From RGIG7213 sp045544195 (GTDB lineage Bacteria; Bacillota; Clostridia; Oscillospirales; CAG-272), in contig JAZPYO010000034.1 in the NCBI GenBank assembly GCA_045544195.1, positions 62,001-126,000 on the forward strand: DNA of 64,000 bases. The letters run 5' to 3'. Numbering within the stretch: position 1 is the stretch's first letter; every line of letters starts with the position of its first letter. Below, one piece after another: positions 53,813-61,325 of this stretch. Below the pieces are notes generated by a model, which saw nothing but the letters and a program-made list of their open reading frames with translations, did no database searches and was not told the DNA's origin. The position numbers were made by a program, and so were the translations under genes.

Positions 53813-53841
53813 ATTTTAACCTGTATTGATAAAATTGTAAA
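53813..53841 (-). promoter_or_regulatory. Promoter of the pyrH-frr-uppS-cdsA-dxr-rseP-ispG-polC operon
   Basis: Minus strand: TTTACA, 17-bp spacer, TAAAAT, located just after the tsf terminator. No further terminator is seen until after polC. Confidence 0.65.
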
Positions 53842-53879
53842 CAGAATTTGCAAATAATATTTTTTTACTGAAATGAGAA

Positions 53880-53911
53880 AAAACACCTCAAGAAATCTCT
53901 TGAGGTGTTTT
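53880..53911 (-). terminator. Terminator of rpsB-tsf
   Basis: 14-bp perfect stem (53880-53893 with 53898-53911), loop AATC, with an extended T-run on the minus strand. Confidence 0.88.
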
Positions 53912-53927
53912 AAAATCCTGGAAACTA

Positions 53928-54860
53928 TTAGCCGTTAACAAGCTTTTCAATTTCAGCTGCGAAGTTGTCTTCTCTCTTTTCGATGCCTTCGCCTTTTTCG
54001 TACTTAACGAATGCAGCAACAGAAAGCTCTGCGCCGAGCTCCTTTGCAACGGATTCAACGTACTTACCAACCGTCATAGAGTCATCCTTAACGTAAGCCT
54101 GGAACAACAGGCAGTTGTTGTCATAGAACTTAGCAAGCTTACCTGAAGCCATTTTTTCAAGAATTGCTTCGGGCTTTGTAGCGTTCTTGGGATCGTTCTT
54201 GATCTGGTTGAGGATGATGTCCTTTTCGTTAGCTATAACAGCCTCGGGAACATCCTCCTTAGCGAGATATGAAGGAGACATAGCTGCGATCTGGAGTGCT
54301 ACATTCTTAGCACATTCTGCAAACAATTCTGTTTTAGCAGTTTCTTCAGAGCAGTTCATCTTAACGATAACACCTGTTGTACCCTTGCCGTGTACGTAAG
54401 TAACGAGGTTACCCTCGAAAATAACGAAGCGGCGGATATTCATGTTTTCACCGATAGTGAATATCTTATCCTTAAGGGATGCTTCAACAGTATATTCAGA
54501 GCCGAGCATAGGGAGCTTGAGAAGCTCTTCAACGTCAGCGGGCTTGTTTGCAAGAACTGTCTTTTCGATATCCTTTACGAAGTTAACAAATGTTTCGTTC
54601 TTTGCAACGAAGTCTGTTTCGGCATTAACCTCGATCATAACAGCAGTCTTACCGTCTTCGCTTGTCATGATATCAACAAGACCCTCAGCGGCTATACGGT
54701 CAGCCTTCTTAGCTGCAACTGCAAGACCTTTTTCGCGGAGATACTTGATTGCGCCTTCAACATCGCCGTCAGCAGCGTCAAGTGCCTTTTTACATTCCAT
54801 CATGCCGCAGTTCGTCTTTGCTCTGAGATCTGCAACATCCTTAGCTGTAAACTTTGCCAT
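53928..54860 (-). CDS. tsf: Elongation factor Ts
   Basis: Guanine-nucleotide exchange factor for EF-Tu. 310 residues. The UBA-like N-terminus reads FTAKDVADLRAKTNCGMMEC followed by KKAL; the core has EVNAETDFVAKNETF and the CVVEVNCETDFVA-type region is preserved as MIEVNAETDFVAKN. The ribosome binding site AGGAGG lies 8 nt before the ATG. It follows rpsB by 20 nt in the standard order. Confidence 0.97.
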   Translation of the reverse strand: MAKFTAKDVADLRAKTNCGMMECKKALDAADGDVEGAIKYLREKGLAVAAKKADRIAAEGLVDIMTSEDGKTAVMIEVNAETDFVAKNETFVNFVKDIEKTVLANKPADVEELLKLPMLGSEYTVEASLKDKIFTIGENMNIRRFVIFEGNLVTYVHGKGTTGVIVKMNCSEETAKTELFAECAKNVALQIAAMSPSYLAKEDVPEAVIANEKDIILNQIKNDPKNATKPEAILEKMASGKLAKFYDNNCLLFQAYVKDDSMTVGKYVESVAKELGAELSVAAFVKYEKGEGIEKREDNFAAEIEKLVNG

Positions 54861-54880
54861 TTTGTTTTCCTCCTAAGAAA

Positions 54881-55624
54881 TTATTCGTTGTCTGCATTTT
54901 CAGCGTCAGCAGCTTCTTCAGCAACTTCTGCCTCAAATGCTTCGCCCTGCTTACCTTCGATAACAGCATCAGCAAGAACAGAGCTTATGAGCTTGATTGC
55001 GCGGATAGCGTCATCATTACCGGGAATAACGTAATCAGCGTCGTCAGGATCGCAGTTTGTATCAACGATAGCAACAACGGGAATACCCAGATTCTTCGCT
55101 TCGGCAACAGCGTTCTTCTCTTTCTTAGGGTCAACTATGAAAATAGCGTCAGGAAGCTCAGCCATTTCCTTGATACCGCCGTAGTTGCGCTCAAGGTCAG
55201 CGATCTCCTTATTAAGAGCAGCAGCCTCCTTCTTGGGAAGAAGATCGAATGTGCCGTCAGCTCTCATCTTTTCAAGGCTTACAAGACGAGCAATGCTCTT
55301 CTTTATCGTTTTGAAGTTTGTGAGCATACCGCCGGGCCAACGCTCGTTAACAAAGAACATGCCGCATCTGGATGCTTCTTCCTTGATAGCGTCAGCAGCC
55401 TGCTTCTTTGTACCTACGAAAAGAATTGTCTTTCCTTCCTCAGACAAGGAGCGAACGTACATGTAAGCTTCCTCAAACTTCTTAACGGTCTTCTGCAAAT
55501 CAATGATGTAGATACCGTTTCTTTCGGTGAAGATGTACTCAGCCATTTTAGGATTCCATCTTCTTGTGTGGTGTCCGAAATGAACACCTGCTTCAAGCAG
55601 CTGCTTGATTGTGATAACAGACAT
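54881..55624 (-). CDS. rpsB: 30S ribosomal protein S2
   Basis: 247-residue S2, with the family opening TIKQLLEAGVHFGHHTRRWN and KMAEYIFTERNGIYIIDLQK, and RWPGGMLTNFKTI further on. The C-terminal tail is acidic and alanine-rich. The ATG at 55624 has AAAGGAGG upstream; the longer frame to 55693 lies in the structured leader. Leads the rpsB-tsf operon. Confidence 0.97.
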   Translation of the reverse strand: MSVITIKQLLEAGVHFGHHTRRWNPKMAEYIFTERNGIYIIDLQKTVKKFEEAYMYVRSLSEEGKTILFVGTKKQAADAIKEEASRCGMFFVNERWPGGMLTNFKTIKKSIARLVSLEKMRADGTFDLLPKKEAAALNKEIADLERNYGGIKEMAELPDAIFIVDPKKEKNAVAEAKNLGIPVVAIVDTNCDPDDADYVIPGNDDAIRAIKLISSVLADAVIEGKQGEAFEAEVAEEAADAENADNE

Positions 55625-55741
55625 AATTGTCCTCCTTTGGTTTTTCCTCCACCGCAAAACCATTACGCAAGTAAATACTACCACCGGGCGCAACTTATGC
55701 GATGTGCGGATTTAAAATTTAGTCACGTTTTTCAACGTGCC
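55625..55741 (-). promoter_or_regulatory. Structured 5' leader of rpsB
   Basis: About 117-nt leader. On the mRNA: a 6-bp hairpin CACGTT/AACGTG (55724-55739), then a helix CCGCA/TGCGG (55705-55709 with 55652-55656) enclosing two small hairpins, CGCA/TGCG (55689-55701) and TTAC/GTAA (55663-55674). A three-way junction just before the ribosome binding site would suit control by S2 or another protein; this is inference. Confidence 0.45.
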
Positions 55742-55746
55742 GAAAT

Positions 55747-55775
55747 ATAATAGCATAAAATAAAGAGCTTGTCAA
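55747..55775 (-). promoter_or_regulatory. Promoter of rpsB-tsf
   Basis: Minus strand: TTGACA, 17-bp spacer, TATTAT. The spacer contains TG one base before the -10. Confidence 0.82.
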
Positions 55776-55802
55776 CACTTTAAAGAAATTTTTACATTTT
55801 AT

Positions 55803-58800
55803 TCATCTGATGACTACTGCGGATTCGCCCAAAATTTCCTTAAGCCTGCTTATAAGAAGTGCGCTTGGAATGATCTTTCCCGGAAAAGCAACGTAATTCT
55901 TTTCCTTTTCAGAATAAATGCTGACTGAATAATTTCCCTTTTCATCTTTGTATATCGAAAGAAGAGCCGCTGCCCTTTTATATAACTCGCATTCGAGATC
56001 CGGCACCTTTACGTAAATTATCTGCTTTTTTGCTTTTGGCTCAGAAGAATCGTCCGAGCTTGTCTTACGGGATGAATAATTACCATTCTGTATCAGCGGC
56101 TGAATAGATTTTGCAAGAATTTTCACCCCCTCGTCCTCAGAGGCACTTATATCACCGCAAAGGACAATGGCAGCATCAGGGGTAAGATACTGACCGTTGG
56201 TATTCAATACCTTTGGAAATATCACAGCTTCTATTTCGGAAAAGCGATCTTCAACTGTTACAAACGCCATCATATCGCCTTTTTTGGTCGTTTTGTTAAC
56301 TCGTGCGGTCACTGTGCCGCAAATACATACGCTTTGCTTTTCTGTGTATCTGCCGTCATTTTCCTCAAACGAAGCTACTATATCGGTGATTTTGTCATGG
56401 TTTATATCTTTGATATTATCGGTATAGTCGTCAAGCAGATGACCGGAAAAATACATCCCCGAGGCTTCCTTTTCAAGAGCCAGCTTTTCTCTTAACGGCA
56501 TATCGGGAAGCTGAGGGTATGTGTATTCGCTTTCATCATTTAAGCCATTATCAGAAACCGCATCGAACATATCAAGCTGACCTGTAAGGTTTTTACGTTT
56601 GATCTGCAGCTCGCTTTCAAGTATTTCTTCAAAGCACGCAAGAAGCCTGCTTCTGTATATACCGAATGAATCGAAAGCACCGCATTTTATGAGAGAATCG
56701 AGCTGCTTTTTGTTGCTGTCGTACTTCGCCATCCTGCGAATGAAATCCTCCGCAGATGCAAACGGACGCTTTTGTCGCTCTGATATGATATTGTCAACGA
56801 AGCTGCCGCCGACATTTTTTATGGCAAACAAGCCAAAGCGTATTTCAGATACGCCGTTTTTCTTTATTACATTGAAATACTTTCCGCTTTCGTTAACATC
56901 AGGGGGAAGGACCTGTATTCCCTTTCTTTGACAAGCTGAAATATATCTTGATATTTTCGTTTGGTTTCCAAGCTCGCTTGTGAGAAGCGATGCCATATAC
57001 TCAGGGAAATACTTGCATTTGAGATATGCTGTGCGGTAAGTCAGAAATGCGTATGAAGCTGCATGCGATTTATTGAATGCATACTTTGCAAAGCCTGCAA
57101 GATTATCAAAAAGCACATTGGCATCGTGCTGAGTCATTCCCCGCTCTGTTGCTCCTGTCACAAATGTCAGCCGATGCTCTTCCATTTCCGTTTCCTTTTT
57201 TTTGGACATAAGACGGCGGACGATGTCAGCCTTTCCGTACGAATACCCCGCGATCGTCCTGAATATTTCCATGACCTGCTCTTGATAAACAACAACGCCG
57301 TTTGTAACGTCGAGTATATCCTTTAAAAGCTCTGACGGATACACGATATTCTCGGGCGATGAACGGTTTTCAAGGTATTTCGGTATGGAATCCATAGGTC
57401 CCGGGCGGTATAAAGCGATAGCCGCAATTATATCCTCTATATCAGAGGGCTTCATTTGTGATAATAGCTTACGCATTCCCGCGCTTTCAAGCTGAAATAT
57501 TCCGTCGCAGTCACCCGCGGTAAGCATTTCGTACACGGCAGTGCAATCAATGGGTATCTTGTAAATATCAAATTCTGGATCATATCTGCGTATCTGCTCG
57601 ACGGTATTGTCGATTATAGTGAGGTATTTTATTCCAAGAAGGTCGAATTTCACAAGTCCGAGTTTTGATACAGCATCCATATCGTACTGCGTCAGAACAG
57701 AATCGCCGTTTACTGCAAGCGGCACATATGTGTCAACGGGGTCCTTCGTTATAACAACACCCGCTGCGTGTGTTGAAATATTGCGGGGCATACCTTCTAT
57801 GCTCATCGCTGTGTCCAAAAGACGTCTGACCTTATCATCGCTTTTATAAAGTGCTTTCAGCTCCTGCGATTCGGGATCGTCAAGTGCCTCTTTAAGAGTT
57901 ATCTTAAGCCTGTGCGGTATAAGTCTTACTATTGAATCTACCTCGGAATATGACATCCCGAGCGCTCTGCCGCAGTCTCTGACAGATGCCTTTGCTGCAA
58001 GGGTGTTGTATGTGACTATCTGGCAAACGTGATCTCTGCCGTATTTTTCCGTCAGATAATTGATGACTAAATGTCGTCTGTCGTCGGCAAAATCGACGTC
58101 GATATCCGGCATACTCACTCTTTCGGGATTAAGAAATCTTTCGAACATCAAATTATACTTTAACGGGTCTATATCCGTTATTCCGGAAAGATATGCAACG
58201 AGCGAGCCGGCTCCGGAGCCTCTGCCCGGACCTGTTGATATACCGTTGGCTTTGGCATAGCCTACGTAATCGGAAACTATGAGAAAATACTCTGAAAATC
58301 CCATTTTTGAAATTACGGACAGCTCATATTCAATGCGTTCGGTATATTCATTTCCTAACGGTACTATGATCTTGTCCTTACATTTCTTTTCATACCCGTT
58401 GTAAACGATGCGTTTAAGATATTCGCAAGGATCTGTACTGTCATCGGGGGTAAAGGCAGGCAGATATAAATTTGAAAAATCAAAATCAAAGCAGCATTTT
58501 TCTGCGATCAGTACCGTATTTTCCAAAGCCTCGGGAATGCGGAAAAATATACGGTGCATTTCATCTTCCGATTTTATATAAAATTCGTCGGTTTCAAAGC
58601 CGATCGGTCTGCCGTTCGTTATAACAGAGTTCGTCTGTATGCACATAAGGACTGCCTGAGTATCTGCATCCGCACGTCTTACATAATGTGCATCATTTGT
58701 CGCAACGGTTTTTATATTAAGCTCTTTTGCAAGGTCATAAAGCAAATACATGACTTCTTCCTCGTCGGATGTATTATGATTCTGAAGCTCTATATAAAAA

Positions 58801-59306
58801 TCGTCGCCAAATGCATCCTTCAACGCTTTAGCATAGCTTCTTGCATTATCGTTCAGTCCTTTTAAAAGCATCGTTGGAATATATCCTGCTATGCACCCCG
58901 ACAGGCAGACGAGTCCCTCCTTATGCTCAAGTAAGAGCTGTGTGTCAATTCTCGGGCGTGTGTAAAATCCTTCTGTGAAGCCGCGTGAAACGAGCTTTAT
59001 GAGATTTTTATAGCCGATCTCGTTTTTACATAGCAAAACAAGATGATAATATGCACCGTCTACGCCGCGTGTCTTTTCAAAGCGCGAGGACGGCGCTACA
59101 TATACCTCGCACCCTATTATAGGCTTAACGCCGTGGCTCTTACAAGCGTTGTAAAATGCCACCGCGCCGTACATTGTTCCGTGGTCAGTTATCGCAATTG
59201 CAGTCTGTCCGAGTGCCTTTGCACGTTTTGCCATATCATCGACACGGCAAGCACCGTCAAGAAGACTGTATTCGCTATGGTTGTGAAGATGAACAAAACC
59301 GCTCAA
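55803..59306 (-). CDS. dnaE: DNA polymerase III alpha subunit, DnaE type
   Basis: Second replicative polymerase of Firmicutes, used for primer extension beside PolC and also error-prone. 1167 residues. The PHP domain opens with FVHLHNHSEYSLLDGACRVD, the polymerase active site has PDIDVDFADDRR and GRGSGAGSLVAYLSGITDID, and the C-terminal part has helix-hairpin-helix and OB-fold regions (CGTVTARVNKTTKKGDMMAF). There is no exonuclease insert, in contrast to PolC. The start is TTG at 59306, preceded by GAAAGGG; no ATG or GTG is available in frame. The start lies inside the last codons of the preceding whiA region without overlap of its stop by more than a few bases. Confidence 0.96.
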   Translation of the reverse strand: MSGFVHLHNHSEYSLLDGACRVDDMAKRAKALGQTAIAITDHGTMYGAVAFYNACKSHGVKPIIGCEVYVAPSSRFEKTRGVDGAYYHLVLLCKNEIGYKNLIKLVSRGFTEGFYTRPRIDTQLLLEHKEGLVCLSGCIAGYIPTMLLKGLNDNARSYAKALKDAFGDDFYIELQNHNTSDEEEVMYLLYDLAKELNIKTVATNDAHYVRRADADTQAVLMCIQTNSVITNGRPIGFETDEFYIKSEDEMHRIFFRIPEALENTVLIAEKCCFDFDFSNLYLPAFTPDDSTDPCEYLKRIVYNGYEKKCKDKIIVPLGNEYTERIEYELSVISKMGFSEYFLIVSDYVGYAKANGISTGPGRGSGAGSLVAYLSGITDIDPLKYNLMFERFLNPERVSMPDIDVDFADDRRHLVINYLTEKYGRDHVCQIVTYNTLAAKASVRDCGRALGMSYSEVDSIVRLIPHRLKITLKEALDDPESQELKALYKSDDKVRRLLDTAMSIEGMPRNISTHAAGVVITKDPVDTYVPLAVNGDSVLTQYDMDAVSKLGLVKFDLLGIKYLTIIDNTVEQIRRYDPEFDIYKIPIDCTAVYEMLTAGDCDGIFQLESAGMRKLLSQMKPSDIEDIIAAIALYRPGPMDSIPKYLENRSSPENIVYPSELLKDILDVTNGVVVYQEQVMEIFRTIAGYSYGKADIVRRLMSKKKETEMEEHRLTFVTGATERGMTQHDANVLFDNLAGFAKYAFNKSHAASYAFLTYRTAYLKCKYFPEYMASLLTSELGNQTKISRYISACQRKGIQVLPPDVNESGKYFNVIKKNGVSEIRFGLFAIKNVGGSFVDNIISERQKRPFASAEDFIRRMAKYDSNKKQLDSLIKCGAFDSFGIYRSRLLACFEEILESELQIKRKNLTGQLDMFDAVSDNGLNDESEYTYPQLPDMPLREKLALEKEASGMYFSGHLLDDYTDNIKDINHDKITDIVASFEENDGRYTEKQSVCICGTVTARVNKTTKKGDMMAFVTVEDRFSEIEAVIFPKVLNTNGQYLTPDAAIVLCGDISASEDEGVKILAKSIQPLIQNGNYSSRKTSSDDSSEPKAKKQIIYVKVPDLECELYKRAAALLSIYKDEKGNYSVSIYSEKEKNYVAFPGKIIPSALLISRLKEILGESAVVIR

Positions 59307-59311
59307 CGCAT

Positions 59312-60238
59312 TTACCCTTTCTTTTCCTTTGCGATATTAATCAGCTTTTTCAATCTGTGTGAAAGCCCCGATTTTGACACGGGGGGATTGAGTGTTTTAG
59401 AAAGCTCGGCAAGGCTCAGCTCGGGAAACTCTACTCTTGCCTTTGCCGTCCTTTGAAGATCATCGTCGAGATCACGAAGAATTCCCATCTGTTCAAGGTA
59501 TTCTATCGCCTCTATCGCTTCCTTGCTTGCTGCAACTGCTTTTCCGATATTAGCAGTTTCAAAATTTACGACCCTGTTGACTTTATTACGGTATTCCTTG
59601 AATATTTTCCTGTCCATCATCTTGAATGCTGCATTGTTTGCTCCGATAGTATTCAAAAAGTCAATTATCATTTCGCTGTCCTTGTAGTATAACACAACTG
59701 CAGATCCACGCACAGTCTGACGTGCGGGCAGCTTTATATGCTCAAGCACGGATAAAACATCTTTAGAAAGATTGATGTACGGAGTGTATATTTCAAGATG
59801 ATAAGATGAAGCAGGATCAGAAACAGTACCGGATGCGAGAAAAGCGCCCCTGATAAATGACTTTCTGCAATTTTCACATTCAAATATATCATGGTTTACG
59901 CGGTAACAAGACGGAACTCCCGGTGGATTAAGCTCTTTTAACGGTTTTAACTGACGAGCTGAAACAGCGGTTATCTTATAGCTTTTATATGGCCTTTTTT
60001 CATCATCCGGACTTGTATGCTTTTCTGTTATATACTCGTTTGTTGTTATGCTGTAAAGCTCAGATAAGAGTGATTTATAAAGCTCTGCTACATTTTCGTT
60101 TTCTGTTATCAGCTTCAGCTTATCAGCTTGAAAAATATTAGAAAACATAAGCATTCCCGCAAGCAAAGAACGCTTGCAGCATTTTTTTGAAACCTCGAGC
60201 GTGGCAAGCTGTGTTTTAGTATCCGAAGAAAATGACAT
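59312..60238 (-). CDS. whiA: WhiA, sporulation/division regulator
   Basis: 308-residue DNA-binding protein combining a LAGLIDADG-homing-endonuclease-like N-terminal fold with a C-terminal helix-turn-helix. In Streptomyces it controls sporulation septation; in Bacillus it affects division and chromosome segregation. Motifs: FIRGAFLASGTVSDPASSYH, RKIFKEYRNKVNRVVNFETAN and the C-terminal LNPPVSKSGLSHRLKKL. The ATG at 60238 has GAGGTGG; the GTG-less extension to 60250 was rejected. The common companions rapZ and yvcK are missing between murB and whiA. Confidence 0.95.
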   Translation of the reverse strand: MSFSSDTKTQLATLEVSKKCCKRSLLAGMLMFSNIFQADKLKLITENENVAELYKSLLSELYSITTNEYITEKHTSPDDEKRPYKSYKITAVSARQLKPLKELNPPGVPSCYRVNHDIFECENCRKSFIRGAFLASGTVSDPASSYHLEIYTPYINLSKDVLSVLEHIKLPARQTVRGSAVVLYYKDSEMIIDFLNTIGANNAAFKMMDRKIFKEYRNKVNRVVNFETANIGKAVAASKEAIEAIEYLEQMGILRDLDDDLQRTAKARVEFPELSLAELSKTLNPPVSKSGLSHRLKKLINIAKEKKG

Positions 60239-60246
60239 TTGCCACC

Positions 60247-61143
60247 TCATTGAACAAATCGAATTTCACATTCGATCTGTATTCCTTCTCTATCCTTTAT
60301 CGTTTCCTTTATAATACTGATAAGCTTCTGCACATCACTGCAAGTGGCATTGCCTGTGTTAACGATAAATCCTGCGTGTTTAACGGACACCTGTGCGCCA
60401 CCGCAGGCAAAGCCCTTAAGACCTGCCTCGTCGATCATTTTTGCGGTATATTTGCCAGGATAACGCTTGAAAGCGGAGCCTGCGCTCGGATAATTCAAAG
60501 GCTGTTTGTCCTTTCTTTTCAGAATTATACCGTTCATTTCACTTTTTATATCTTCCTTTATTCCCTGATGTAAGACAAATTCAGCACCGAGTATAACAAG
60601 GCCGTTGCTTTGAAAATCTGAATATCTGTAAGAAAAGCCGCATTTGACATTTGAAAGCATGAGTATCTCATCAGTGTTCATATCATAGCATTTTACAAAT
60701 GAGACGACATCCTTTATCTCTCCGTCGTAAGCGCCCGCGTTCATAAAAACAGCGCCGCCTACTGTGCCCGGAATGCCGTAAGCAAACTGTAGTCCCGCTA
60801 AGGAATTGTCGGCGGCTGTATGACAAAGAACGTGCAGAGGGACACCGCATGATGCGTATATTCTGTTATCGTCGGCAGATATATGCTTTACATCCGTGGT
60901 GACGATAACGATCCCGTCATAGCCCTCGTCGGAAAAAACAACGTTTGATCCGTTGCCCAATATATAAAATTTAATATTACGCTCCTTCAAAACGCGGATC
61001 AGCATAACGAGGCTTGATTCGCTATCGGGGAAAACCGCTGTACATTCCCCGCCGATTTTAAAGGTTGTAAGCTGCTTGCATGATGTGCCTGTGCAAACTC
61101 TTACACCCGGCAGTGATTTTAAAAACTCAATAATATTCTTCAT
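60247..61143 (-). CDS. murB: UDP-N-acetylenolpyruvoylglucosamine reductase
   Basis: FAD enzyme of peptidoglycan precursor synthesis, reducing UDP-GlcNAc-enolpyruvate with NADPH to UDP-MurNAc. 298 residues, type II without the extra loop. Motifs: QLTTFKIGGECTAVF, ILGNGSNVVFSDEG, YGIPGTVGGAVFMNAGAY, the proton-donor Ser in YPSAGSAFKRY, and the final Glu in IECEIRFV. The ATG has no Shine-Dalgarno sequence and sits at the predicted transcript start. Probably transcribed with whiA and dnaE. Confidence 0.96.
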   Translation of the reverse strand: MKNIIEFLKSLPGVRVCTGTSCKQLTTFKIGGECTAVFPDSESSLVMLIRVLKERNIKFYILGNGSNVVFSDEGYDGIVIVTTDVKHISADDNRIYASCGVPLHVLCHTAADNSLAGLQFAYGIPGTVGGAVFMNAGAYDGEIKDVVSFVKCYDMNTDEILMLSNVKCGFSYRYSDFQSNGLVILGAEFVLHQGIKEDIKSEMNGIILKRKDKQPLNYPSAGSAFKRYPGKYTAKMIDEAGLKGFACGGAQVSVKHAGFIVNTGNATCSDVQKLISIIKETIKDREGIQIECEIRFVQ

Positions 61144-61149
61144 AATATC

Positions 61150-61178
61150 AGTATATTAAAAAAAATCGATTTTGTAAA
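61150..61178 (-). promoter_or_regulatory. Promoter of murB-whiA-dnaE
   Basis: Minus strand: TTTACA, 17-bp spacer, TATACT. The start point predicted 7 nt downstream coincides with the murB ATG. Confidence 0.6.
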
Positions 61179-61209
61179 GTGTTTTTATAAATTTGTGCAA
61201 TTTGAACAA

Positions 61210-61304
61210 TGTATATTTATGCAGTGAATAAATATACACCCTATGAATGCAATTAAGGGCGTACGCCGTACACGAGTTGCGTGATAAGGACAGCGTACGC
61301 CCTT
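61210..61304. terminator. Two inverted repeats between nifJ and murB
   Basis: AAGGGCGTACGC (61255-61266) pairs perfectly with 61293-61304 around a 26-nt loop that holds a small CACG/CGTG hairpin; only short T stretches flank it. A second 11-bp AT-rich stem lies at 61210-61220 and 61228-61238. Together they probably end nifJ transcription; there is no gene in 61144-61325. Confidence 0.55.
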
Positions 61305-61325
61305 TTCAAAATCTAAGCTATACTA

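Noticed and set aside
43190..59306. Two PHP-domain polymerases as a recent duplication
   Set aside because: PolC and DnaE differ in domain order (the exonuclease insert is only in PolC) and both are standard in Firmicutes.
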